A stretch of DNA of 64,000 bases, from NCBI GenBank assembly GCA_051025295.1, contig JBMGJV010000001.1. One strand, given 5' to 3'. Positions 44,206-52,510 of this stretch are shown here, piece by piece. Every line of letters begins with the position of its first letter. Position 1 is the first letter of the stretch. The DNA comes from KBS-83 sp051025295 (GTDB lineage: Bacteria > Acidobacteriota > Terriglobia > Terriglobales > Acidobacteriaceae). Position numbers and translations under genes: made by a program. Below the pieces are notes generated by a model. It worked only from the letters and a program-made list of their open reading frames with translations. It was not told where the DNA came from and made no database searches.

Positions 44206-45195
44206 TTACGACATGCCCTTCGCTTTCTTAATGGCCTCTGTCAGGGCAGGCACCACTTCGAACAAATCGCCGACGATGCCGTAGTCCGCCACTTCGAAGA
44301 TGGGCGCGTTCTCGTCCTTGTTGATGGCGACGACCGTCTTCGAGCCCTTCATGCCGACCAGGTGCTGGATCGCGCCCGAGATGCCGACCGCGAGGTAGAG
44401 CTTTGGCGAGACCGTCTGGCCGGAGCTGCCGACCTGCCGCTCCATGGGCAGCCAGCCGTTGTCGCAGATCGGTCGTGACGCTGCGAGCTCCCCGCCCAGC
44501 GCCGCAGCCAGCTCTTCCATCATCGGCAGATTGTCCTGTTCCTTGATACCGCGGCCGACCGACACAATGATTGGCGCTGCGTTCAGATCGACCGTCTGCG
44601 CAGCCTCGCGATACGGCGCCTCTGGGTTCTGCCGGATGGAGGATGTATCGAGTTGCGGTGCGAAGGTTTCGACCGTGGTGCTACCGGCTTCGAGCGCATC
44701 AGCGCGAAAGGCGCCGGCCTGCACGGAGACGAAGCACGGACCGCTGCCGGTGTGCCGATAGTCGGCATTCAGCTTGCCCTGGAAGAGCTGGCGGACAAAC
44801 ACGAAGCCGTCACCCTTGCGCGCGAGTCCCACCAGATCCGCCAGCAGCACCTGCCCGAATCGGGTGGCGAGCCGGGGCGCGTAGTCGCGCACTTGGTAGG
44901 TGTGCGGGAAGACGACAAAGCTGGGCTCGAGCTTGCGGATGAGCTGCTCGGCTGCGTTCACGTAACCGTCTGCGGTGTATTCCTTGACCAGCGGATGCTC
45001 TACGCGCCAGCCGTGCTCGAGTTTCTTTGTTGCGAGCTCGCCTGCGAGCGTGTCGAGACCATCGCCCATCACAGCAGCGATTAGCGGCTCGCCAGACGCG
45101 GCTGCGATCTCCTGCCCGGCCGCGAGCGCCTCCCACGACATGCGGTTGAACTCTTTGCCGCCACGATGCTCCAGCATAACCAGAACGCCACTCAT
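44206..45195 (-). CDS. etfA: Electron transfer flavoprotein, alpha subunit
   Basis: 329 residues. The C-terminal FAD-binding domain shows IIVSVGRGIKEQDNLPMMEEL, RQVGSSGQTVSPKLYLAVGI and GAIQHLVGMKGSKTVVAINKD, with DENAPIFEVADYGIVGDL; the N-terminal half matches ETF alpha domain I. Partner of EtfB; the heterodimer carries electrons from acyl-CoA dehydrogenase to the membrane acceptor EtfD. The start overlaps the etfB stop by four bases. Confidence 0.96.
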   Translation of the reverse strand: MSGVLVMLEHRGGKEFNRMSWEALAAGQEIAAASGEPLIAAVMGDGLDTLAGELATKKLEHGWRVEHPLVKEYTADGYVNAAEQLIRKLEPSFVVFPHTYQVRDYAPRLATRFGQVLLADLVGLARKGDGFVFVRQLFQGKLNADYRHTGSGPCFVSVQAGAFRADALEAGSTTVETFAPQLDTSSIRQNPEAPYREAAQTVDLNAAPIIVSVGRGIKEQDNLPMMEELAAALGGELAASRPICDNGWLPMERQVGSSGQTVSPKLYLAVGISGAIQHLVGMKGSKTVVAINKDENAPIFEVADYGIVGDLFEVVPALTEAIKKAKGMS

Positions 45196-45962
45196 AGGAC
45201 TCGCACCTCAAACTTCAGCTTCTCGACCAACTTGCCCGCGGCCTCACTCGGCGACCCTTCGAGCAGCTGCGTCTCTTTCTTCTTCTCCGGCATGTAGACG
45301 CGTTCGAGCACCGCTGTTGCGGCCGCAGCCGTGGGCAGATCGCTCGCGGAGATGCGCTTCACCTCCTTGGTCTTTGCCTTCTTGATGCCCATCAAGGTCG
45401 CGTAGCGCAGCTTGCTGATACCGGACTGAATGGTGAGCAGCGCGGGCAAGGGCATGTGGACGTTCTGGTACCAGCCGTCTTCGAGCTCGCGCTTGACGGT
45501 CATCGAGCTGCCATCCACGTCGACCTTCATGATGATGGTGGCGTGCGGAATGCCGAGCAGTTCTGCGAGCACGACGCCAGTCTGCCCGAGACCGAGGTCG
45601 TCGGATTGCAGGCCGGTCAGGATCAGGTCTGCCTTCTCCTCGCGAATGGCGTCGGCAAGGCGGTGCGCGATGCCCAGCGTGTCGAGCGTGGCCAGGTCAT
45701 CGCACTCGATGTGGATGGCACGGTCAGCGCCCTTGGCGAGGGCTTCACGGATGGTCTGCGCGCCACGCTCCGGGCCGGCGAGCAGGGCGACCACTTCCCC
45801 GCCGTGCTTCTCCTTGAGCTGCAGCGCCTCTTCGAGCGCGTATGCGTCCGGCTCGTTGATCTCAAAACTGAGATCGTCCTCTTCGATCCAGTGCGCGCTC
45901 CCATCGATGTGCAGGGTGGAGTCGCGGACCGGCACCTGCTTGATGGCGACGATGATTTTCAT
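45192..45962 (-). CDS. etfB: Electron transfer flavoprotein, beta subunit
   Basis: 256 residues, typical for ETF beta: IVAIKQVPVRDSTLHI at the start, NEPDAYALEEALQLKEKHGG, the adenine-nucleotide-binding LILTGLQSDDLGLGQTGVVLAE and VKRELEDGWYQNVHMPLPALLTIQ. The ATG at 45962 overlaps the stop of etfD by four bases (the longer frame to 46112 is rejected). Order etfD-etfB-etfA with 4-base overlaps points to matched synthesis. Confidence 0.96.
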   Translation of the reverse strand: MKIIVAIKQVPVRDSTLHIDGSAHWIEEDDLSFEINEPDAYALEEALQLKEKHGGEVVALLAGPERGAQTIREALAKGADRAIHIECDDLATLDTLGIAHRLADAIREEKADLILTGLQSDDLGLGQTGVVLAELLGIPHATIIMKVDVDGSSMTVKRELEDGWYQNVHMPLPALLTIQSGISKLRYATLMGIKKAKTKEVKRISASDLPTAAAATAVLERVYMPEKKKETQLLEGSPSEAAGKLVEKLKFEVRVL

Positions 45963-47911
45963 GCGTTCTGTGCTCCGGTGGATGCCGCCGCAGCGGACTG
46001 GGTTTGCGCAGCGATGGCCTGCGCCGTGATCTGCGCGATGTCGAGCAACTGCGGTGGCGCATCGCTGGTGGCAGCGAGCGCGTCGCGGAACATGGTGTTG
46101 CAGAAGGGGCACGCAGCGCCGACGATGCTGGCGCCGGTCGCGGCGAGCTCTTGCGCGCGCACATGGCTGATGCGGGCATCGCCGCCTTCTTCACCGAGGA
46201 AGGCCAGGCCGCCACCAGCGCCACAGCAGAAGGAGCGCTCGCGTGCGCGGGGCGGATCGATCACCTTGCCGGCGCGCGCGAGCACCTCGCGCGGCTGATC
46301 GTAGGTCCCACGATAGCGGCCCAGGTAGCAGGGATCGTGATAGACGATGCTTGGCGCGTCGGCACCCTCGTCCAGCTTCGGCAACTTGTCTTGGTAGCGC
46401 GCCATGAACTCGCTGTGATGCTCGATCTCGGGCGACGCACCGAACTCGCGCCAATCCTTCGCAATCGTGCGCACGCAGTGCGGGCAGATCGTCACAATGC
46501 GTGTGACCTTTTGCTGCTTCATGATCTCCAGGTTCTGCTCCGCGAGCTGCTGGAACACCAGATCGTTGCCCAGGCGACGCACCGGATCGCCAGTGCACTT
46601 CTCCTTCTTGAGCACGCCATAGCTGGTTCCGAGGTACTGCATCACACGTGCGAATGACGCGATGATCTCGCGCCCCTGCGGATCGTAGGCTCCCATGCAG
46701 CCGAGCCACAGGCAGTACTCCTGCGAGCCGTCGAAGATGGGCAGCTCCTGCTTCTTGATGAACTTGTCGCGCTCGGAGGCGCCCATGCCCAGCGCATTGC
46801 CATTGCGCTCGAGATTCAGGAAGAGCTTGGTGCCGTGATCGTCCTCATAGGAGCCCGTGTTTACAGCCCCGCGGCGCAGGCCGATGATGATCGGCAGATG
46901 CTCGATGCCGACCGGGCACTGGTATTCGCACGCGCCGCAGGTGGTGCACTGGAAGGCCGCCTCCTGCGAGTTGTAGGTGCCGAGCAGCGGCTCCTCTGCA
47001 TGCGGCCCCAGGTCGTTGAGGTAGCCGCGTACACCCAGAATGATCTGCTTCGGGTTGAGAATCTTGCCCGTGTTCGTGGCCGGGCAGTGCTCGGTGCAGC
47101 GGCCGCACTCCACGCAGGAGTAGGCCTGCAGCGAGACCAGCTGCGTGATGTCCTTACCGCTGACCAGACCGAAGTCTTCATCGCCCGCAAGCGGCGGGAT
47201 TCGGCTGAACTCGCCGCGCGACAGGAAGATCGTCACTGGGCTGAGCACGAGATGCAGGTGCTTCGTGTGCGGGATCAGCGGGAGGAACGAGAGGATGCAG
47301 AGCGCGTGCGCCCACCACAGGCCGCGCGCTGTTACCGATGCCGGGTCTACGGTAAAGGCGGCCAGATAGGTGACCATCAGGGCAAAGATCAGAAACGCGA
47401 TCACGCCCGACTCATAGGACACCTTCTTGCCCAGCCAGATGGGCCGAACAAAGAAGCGGCGCACAAACAGGCCCGCGATCGAGACCGCCACGAGCAGCGC
47501 GAAGATCGCAGCAAACCAGAAGTAGAAGCGGCCGACAACACTCTCCGGCGGCAGGAAGCCCAGTCCGAAGCCGGCCGCGAAATGATTGAGCGAGACCAGC
47601 GCGAACGCGAGGAAGCCCCAGAACACGAAGGCGTGCGCGAGCCCGGGCAGCGGCCGCTCCTTGATCACCTTCGCCTGGCACAGCACCTCCCAGAAGAAGT
47701 CCCACACGCGTCGGCCGACGTGCGAGAGGTGAAAGTCCGGGTCCTTGCGAGCCGTCAGGATGTTGCGCAGCACGCGACTGAAACGGGCGAAGAAGCCGCC
47801 CACCGAGAGCAGGATGGCGAGCGCCAGCAGCAGCTTCTCGAGCCCGGTGAACGAGGGCGGCTCCGCATAGTGAAGCGGAAGCACGAGCGCGGCGACTGCG
47901 GGGTTCATCAT
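45959..47911 (-). CDS. EtfD-type membrane iron-sulfur protein (ETF:menaquinone reductase)
   Basis: 650 residues. About five N-terminal membrane helices (residues 20-270; a cytochrome-b-like NarI domain) are followed by two 4Fe-4S ferredoxin motifs, CVECGRCTEHCP and CTTCGACEYQCP. Two CCG domains follow, with CLWLGCMGAYDP/CTGDPVRRLG/CPHC and HDPCYLGRYRG/FCCGAGGG/CPFC. This is the HdrD-like EtfD (EMO) known from actinobacteria such as M. tuberculosis, where it passes electrons from EtfAB to menaquinone. It replaces the ETF-ubiquinone oxidoreductase of other bacteria. First gene of the left arm of the fatty-acid divergon, with promoter at 48050-48078. Confidence 0.93.
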   Translation of the reverse strand: MMNPAVAALVLPLHYAEPPSFTGLEKLLLALAILLSVGGFFARFSRVLRNILTARKDPDFHLSHVGRRVWDFFWEVLCQAKVIKERPLPGLAHAFVFWGFLAFALVSLNHFAAGFGLGFLPPESVVGRFYFWFAAIFALLVAVSIAGLFVRRFFVRPIWLGKKVSYESGVIAFLIFALMVTYLAAFTVDPASVTARGLWWAHALCILSFLPLIPHTKHLHLVLSPVTIFLSRGEFSRIPPLAGDEDFGLVSGKDITQLVSLQAYSCVECGRCTEHCPATNTGKILNPKQIILGVRGYLNDLGPHAEEPLLGTYNSQEAAFQCTTCGACEYQCPVGIEHLPIIIGLRRGAVNTGSYEDDHGTKLFLNLERNGNALGMGASERDKFIKKQELPIFDGSQEYCLWLGCMGAYDPQGREIIASFARVMQYLGTSYGVLKKEKCTGDPVRRLGNDLVFQQLAEQNLEIMKQQKVTRIVTICPHCVRTIAKDWREFGASPEIEHHSEFMARYQDKLPKLDEGADAPSIVYHDPCYLGRYRGTYDQPREVLARAGKVIDPPRARERSFCCGAGGGLAFLGEEGGDARISHVRAQELAATGASIVGAACPFCNTMFRDALAATSDAPPQLLDIAQITAQAIAAQTQSAAAASTGAQNA

Positions 47912-48049
47912 GGCCTGACCTCAAGCGCACCGGATCGGCGGCTGCTTTCACTGCGATGCAGCTGACCTTGGTGTCGCCCGCTCGAAAATTCGCTTGCGCG
48001 ATGGCGCCGGGTGCGCGTAGAACGGGTACTGCAAATCCTACCGGCGAGT

Positions 48050-48078
48050 AAGATATCAACCGGGAGTGGCAGTGTCAA
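48050..48078 (-). promoter_or_regulatory. Near-consensus sigma-70 promoter for etfD operon
   Basis: On the minus strand TTGACA (48078-48073) and TATCTT (48055-48050) are separated by 17 bases. -35 is perfect, -10 matches four of six. The start of transcription would be about 48043, 130 bases before the ATG at 47911. The -35 box lies inside the palindrome 48069-48085. Confidence 0.7.
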
Positions 48079-48085
48079 ACACTGC
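48069..48085. promoter_or_regulatory. 17-base palindrome, candidate TetR operator
   Basis: GCAGTGT-CAA-ACACTGC, a perfect 7-bp dyad with a 3-base centre. It covers the -35 box of the etfD promoter and lies 12 bases before the tetR start codon. The divergently read TetR-type regulator next to it is the natural ligand. Binding would block the left arm and hinder the right arm. Confidence 0.65.
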
Positions 48086-48097
48086 CGGAGCGCACCG

Positions 48098-48775
48098 ATG
48101 GCCAGGCAGTCCGCGGCCCTGCAGCCGCACCGGCGGCTGTTCGCCGACCGCAAGCGCAATCCGGATGGCAAACGCGAAGCCGTACTACGTACCGCTGTGC
48201 TCATGTTTCTCGAGCGCTCCTATGCCCGCACGTCGATGAACGACGTGGCCACGCAGTTGAACATCACCAAGCCGGCGCTCTACCACTACTTCCGCAACAA
48301 GGAAGAGATCCTGGTCGAGATCTTCCGGCTGGGCACGGACCTGATCGATCGCATGCTGGACGGAATCGAGCAGGAGCAGAAGACCGGACTGGACAAGGTA
48401 GCAGACTTCATCGCGGGCTACATACGCATCATCGCTGGTGATTTTGGCCGCGCAGTGATTCGCCTGGATGACGGCGAGCTGTCGCGCAGCGGCCGCAAGC
48501 TGGTCCGCTCACGCAAACGCGAGATCGATCACCGCGTGCGTGCACTGATCGAGCGCGGCATCGAGGACGGCTCCATTGCTCCCTGTGACGCGAAGATCTC
48601 CGCCTTTATCCTGGCGGGCTCCATCCACGGACTGGCGAGCTGGTATGAGCCGGCCGGGCCTATGGAGTTGACCGCAATCATCGACCAGTACCTGCGCATG
48701 CACAGCTCGGGACTGGCAACAGGTTCCCTGCTCTCGCAATCAGCCGCAGCCCGCACCTCGCCGCGCGTCGAGTAG
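48098..48775 (+). CDS. TetR-family regulator of the fatty-acid divergon
   Basis: 225 residues. N-terminal TetR helix-turn-helix (residues about 35-80: VLRTAVLMFLERSYARTSM, DVATQLNITKPALYHYFRNK), then an all-helical ligand domain. Its position between the etfD operon and the fadN-fadA-fadE genes, with a perfect dyad in front, suggests an acyl-CoA-responsive repressor like PsrA/FadR-type TetR proteins. The ATG at 48098 follows GGAG; the longer frame from 48011 reads through the palindrome and is rejected. The next gene starts 31 bases after its stop. Confidence 0.9.
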   Translation: MARQSAALQPHRRLFADRKRNPDGKREAVLRTAVLMFLERSYARTSMNDVATQLNITKPALYHYFRNKEEILVEIFRLGTDLIDRMLDGIEQEQKTGLDKVADFIAGYIRIIAGDFGRAVIRLDDGELSRSGRKLVRSRKREIDHRVRALIERGIEDGSIAPCDAKISAFILAGSIHGLASWYEPAGPMELTAIIDQYLRMHSSGLATGSLLSQSAAARTSPRVE

Positions 48776-48805
48776 AGCACTCACCACCGATACAGGAGCA
48801 GAGGC

Positions 48806-51280
48806 ATGGAAGCCGTCGCCGAACGTCGGAACAACGAACCGCAGGCCTCGAAGCAAACGCCCGCCTCCCCTGGCCGCAGTGCGCCACTGCTGCTGCGCCG
48901 GACCGGGGTGCTGGGAGCAGGCACGATGGGCGCACGCATCGCTGCGCATTTGGCGAACGCTGGTATCGACGTGCTGCTGCTCGATCTGCCGTCGACAGAT
49001 GGAGCCCGCAACCAGATCGCCGACACAGCGGTCGATGCACTGAAGAAGAGCAAGCCTGCTGCGTTCTACGCACCAGCGGCTGCGGCTCGCATCCGCACCG
49101 GTAATTTCGATGACGACCTTGCCTCGCTCACCGGCTGCGACTGGATCGTCGAAGCCGTTACGGAAAACCTCGACATCAAGCATAAGCTGCTTGAGCGAGT
49201 GGCGCCGCATGTCGCGCCGCACGCGTTCCTGACGACCAACACCAGCGGCATCCCGGTCGGCTCGATCGCCAGCGTGCTGCCGGCCGAGCTGCGGCGCCGG
49301 TGGTTTGGCACGCACTTCTTCAACCCGCCACGCTACATGCGGCTGGTCGAGGTCATCCCTGGGCCTGACAGCGATCCCGCATCGCTCGCTTCCCTCTCCG
49401 CGTTTCTCGATCAGAACCTCGGCAAAGAGGTGGTGCGCGCACGGGACACGCCCAACTTCATCGCCAACCGCATCGGCACCTTCTTCATCCTCGAAACGCT
49501 GCGCGTGATGGAGGAGGAGGGACTGGCTGTCGAAGAGGTCGATGCGCTGACCGGGACAGCGATCGGGCTACCGCGCACGGGTACATTCCGGCTGGCCGAC
49601 ATGGTCGGGCTCGACATCCTGGCGCACGTAGCGCGGAACTTCGCACGTGCCGCCAGCACCGACGCTGGAGGACAGGCCGCGCTGCCCGCGTTCCTCGAGA
49701 CGATGCTCGAACGCAAGTGGCTGGGTGACAAGACAGGCGGCGGCTTCTACAAGAAGGAACGCGGCGCGGATGGCAAGGATGTTCGCACAGTGCTCGACCT
49801 GAAGACGCTCACGTATCAGCCGTCCGCGAAGCCGAAGCTGCCCGCGCTCGACATGGCGAAGACAATCGAGTCGCTGCCAGAGCGCCTGCGCCTGCTGTTA
49901 TCCGGTGATCAGAAGAAGGACAAAGCCGCGCGCTTTCACTGGAAGCTGCTGACGCGGCTGTGGAACTACACTGCCGATTGCCTGCCCGAGATCGCCGACT
50001 CGGCCGCGAGCATCGATGCAGCCATGCGCGCCGGCTACAATTGGCAGCTTGGCCCGTTCGCAATGTGGGATGCAGCCGGTGTGCCGGAGACCGTCGCCCG
50101 CATGCAGCAGGCCGGTGAACACGTCAGCCCGGTAGTTGAGCAGATGCTTGCCTCGGGGGCACGCTCCTGGTACACCGACCACGACACGCGCGTGTACAAC
50201 ACCACTACGCGCAGTTACGACTCCATCACACGCCCGGCAGGCCTGGCCCGCATCGCCGCCTTCCGCGTCAGCCACGGTGTGGTCCGCTCGAACCCCGGCG
50301 CGTCGCTCATCGATCTCGGCGACGGCGTGGCCGCAATCGAGCTGCACTCAAAGAAGAGTGCGATCGGCGACGACATCATCCGCATGATCACGAAGTCGCT
50401 CGACCCCGCGTCTGAGACGGTGCGCGACTTCCGCGCATTCGTCATCGGCAGCGATGGGGAGAACTTCTCCGTCGGCGCGAACCTGATGCAACTGCTGCTG
50501 GCTGCGCAGGAGGGCGAGTGGGACGACGTCGACCTGACCATCCGCGCCTTCCAGCGCATGACTCAGTCGATCAAGTTCTGCCCGCGTCCCGTCGTTGTCG
50601 CACCGTACGCGCTCTGCCTCGGCGGTGGCACAGAGATCTCGCTGCACGGAGCGCACCGGCAGGCGCACGCAGAGCTCTACATGGGGCTGGTCGAGACAGG
50701 TGTGGGGCTCATTCCGGGCGGCGGCGGCACGAAGGAATTTGCGCTGAAGGCGACTGATGCCGCGGCTCGTGCCTTCGGAGATGCGGCGCGCGTTGCGATC
50801 TCGACCGAGCTGGTCGACACCATGAAGCAGGCATTTGAAACCATCGCGATGGCGAAGGTTTCAACCTCTGCCGAGGAGGCGCGCACACTGAACCTGCTCA
50901 CGCCGGAGGATGGCGTCACACTCAACCGCGAGCGGCTGCTGCTCGAGGCCAAAGCCGCGGCGCTCGCGCTGGCCGACGCAGGCTACAGCGCGCCCGCGTG
51001 GCGGATGGACATTCCAGCAGCGGGCGAGAGCGTACTCGCGACGCTCAAGCTGGGCGCGTACATCCTCGAGCAATCCGGCTATGCCAGCGCGCACGACATC
51101 AAGGTCGCTGGCCACGTCGCGCACATTCTGTGTGGCGGCCGCGTGGCGCCTGGCACACGCGTCACCGAGCAGTACTATCTCGATCTCGAGCGCGAGGCCT
51201 TCCTCTCGCTCTGCGGCGAGCGCAAAACGCAGGAGCGCATCGCCTACACGCTGAACAGCGGCAAGCCGCTGCGCAACTAA
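48806..51280 (+). CDS. fadN: 3-hydroxyacyl-CoA dehydrogenase/enoyl-CoA hydratase (FadN type)
   Basis: 824 residues in the order dehydrogenase first, hydratase last, which is the FadN/YusL arrangement, opposite to E. coli FadB. NAD motif GVLGAGTMGARIAAHLANAG is at residues 34-53; the catalytic His/Glu region of the HAD domain is around TNTSGIPVGSIA and GTHFFNPPRYM. The C-terminal crotonase half carries GSDGENFSVGANL and GLVETGVGLIPGGGGTKEFA with oxyanion glycines. Performs hydration of enoyl-CoA and oxidation of 3-hydroxyacyl-CoA. AGGAG lies before the ATG. fadA follows after ten bases. Confidence 0.95.
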   Translation: MEAVAERRNNEPQASKQTPASPGRSAPLLLRRTGVLGAGTMGARIAAHLANAGIDVLLLDLPSTDGARNQIADTAVDALKKSKPAAFYAPAAAARIRTGNFDDDLASLTGCDWIVEAVTENLDIKHKLLERVAPHVAPHAFLTTNTSGIPVGSIASVLPAELRRRWFGTHFFNPPRYMRLVEVIPGPDSDPASLASLSAFLDQNLGKEVVRARDTPNFIANRIGTFFILETLRVMEEEGLAVEEVDALTGTAIGLPRTGTFRLADMVGLDILAHVARNFARAASTDAGGQAALPAFLETMLERKWLGDKTGGGFYKKERGADGKDVRTVLDLKTLTYQPSAKPKLPALDMAKTIESLPERLRLLLSGDQKKDKAARFHWKLLTRLWNYTADCLPEIADSAASIDAAMRAGYNWQLGPFAMWDAAGVPETVARMQQAGEHVSPVVEQMLASGARSWYTDHDTRVYNTTTRSYDSITRPAGLARIAAFRVSHGVVRSNPGASLIDLGDGVAAIELHSKKSAIGDDIIRMITKSLDPASETVRDFRAFVIGSDGENFSVGANLMQLLLAAQEGEWDDVDLTIRAFQRMTQSIKFCPRPVVVAPYALCLGGGTEISLHGAHRQAHAELYMGLVETGVGLIPGGGGTKEFALKATDAAARAFGDAARVAISTELVDTMKQAFETIAMAKVSTSAEEARTLNLLTPEDGVTLNRERLLLEAKAAALALADAGYSAPAWRMDIPAAGESVLATLKLGAYILEQSGYASAHDIKVAGHVAHILCGGRVAPGTRVTEQYYLDLEREAFLSLCGERKTQERIAYTLNSGKPLRN

Positions 51281-51290
51281 CGAGGACCCC

Positions 51291-52475
51291 ATGCAGGAAG
51301 CAGTGATCGTCAGCAGCGTTCGTACCGCCGTCGGCAAGGCAGGCCGTGGCAGTTTGGCAGCAGCCCGCCCCGATGACCTGGCAGCAACAGCTATCGAGGG
51401 CGCGTTTGCGCGCGTTCCCGCGCTCGACAAGCGCGAGGTGGAGGACGTCATCATTGGCTGTGCGCACCCGGAGGCGGAGCAGGGCATGAACGTAGCCCGC
51501 ATCGCGAGCCTTCGCGCCGGTCTGCCGGTCGAAACGTCCGCCATGACAGTCAACCGCTTCTGCGCCTCTGGCCTGCAGGCGATCGCACAAGCCGCCGATC
51601 GTATCCGCGGCGGTGGCGCATCGGTTGTGGTTGCGGGCGGCACCGAATCGATGAGCATGATTCCCATGGGCGGCCACAAGATCAGCGCGAACCCCTGGCT
51701 GGTCGATCATCTGCCCGCCACGTATCTCTCGATGGGCCTCACCGCGGAGCGTGTCGGCGAACGCTACAGCGTCTCCCGCGAAGATGCCGATGCGTTCGCG
51801 CTGAGCAGCCATCGGAAGGCACTGCAGGCCATCGCGGACGGCCACTTCGCTGAAGAGATCGTGCCGTTCGAGTGGACCGAGCGGACGCCGAGGCCGGGCT
51901 CGGCCAAGCCAAAGGAGGAGGCGCGCAGCTTCCGCGTTGACGAAGGGCCCCGCGCGGACACGTCGGCCGAAGCACTCGCCAAACTAAAGCCCGCCTTTCA
52001 CACCAAGGGCACGGTCACGGCGGGCAACTCGTCGCAGACTTCGGATGGCGCAGCAGCCGCGATCGTTATGAGTGCAACGCGCGCGGAGGAGCTCGGCCTG
52101 AAGCCCATGGCGCGCTTTGTCGCCTTTGCCACGGCGGGCTGCTCGCCGGAGGTGATGGGCATCGGGCCGGTACACGCGGTGCCTAAGGCGCTGAAGCTCG
52201 CCGGCTTGACGCTGGACGACATCGGGCTGGTCGAACTGAACGAGGCCTTCGCGGCGCAGTCGCTCGCGGTCATCCGTGAACTCGGCATCGATCCTGCGCG
52301 GGTCAACGTCAACGGCGGCGCGATCGCACTCGGCCATCCGCTGGGCTGCACCGGCGCAAAGCTCACCGCTACCCTGCTGCACGAGATGCAACGGCGCAAG
52401 GTTCGCTACGGGCTCGTGACCATGTGCGTCGGCGGCGGTATGGGCGCTGCAGGCATCTTCGAGAACCTGAATTAA
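51291..52475 (+). CDS. fadA: Acetyl-CoA acyltransferase (thiolase)
   Basis: 394-residue thiolase. Acyl-accepting Cys91 is in NRFCASGLQ; GHPLGCTGAKL near residue 345 gives the His, and the second Cys is in MCVGGGMGAAG near the C-terminus. Cleaves 3-ketoacyl-CoA with CoA at the end of each beta-oxidation round. It sits ten bases after fadN and 35 bases before fadE, an evident operon. The pair FadN-FadA works as a trifunctional unit. Confidence 0.96.
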   Translation: MQEAVIVSSVRTAVGKAGRGSLAAARPDDLAATAIEGAFARVPALDKREVEDVIIGCAHPEAEQGMNVARIASLRAGLPVETSAMTVNRFCASGLQAIAQAADRIRGGGASVVVAGGTESMSMIPMGGHKISANPWLVDHLPATYLSMGLTAERVGERYSVSREDADAFALSSHRKALQAIADGHFAEEIVPFEWTERTPRPGSAKPKEEARSFRVDEGPRADTSAEALAKLKPAFHTKGTVTAGNSSQTSDGAAAAIVMSATRAEELGLKPMARFVAFATAGCSPEVMGIGPVHAVPKALKLAGLTLDDIGLVELNEAFAAQSLAVIRELGIDPARVNVNGGAIALGHPLGCTGAKLTATLLHEMQRRKVRYGLVTMCVGGGMGAAGIFENLN

Positions 52476-52510
52476 GGATCCGCAACAAGATACGTCACCA
52501 AGGGAGCGAC

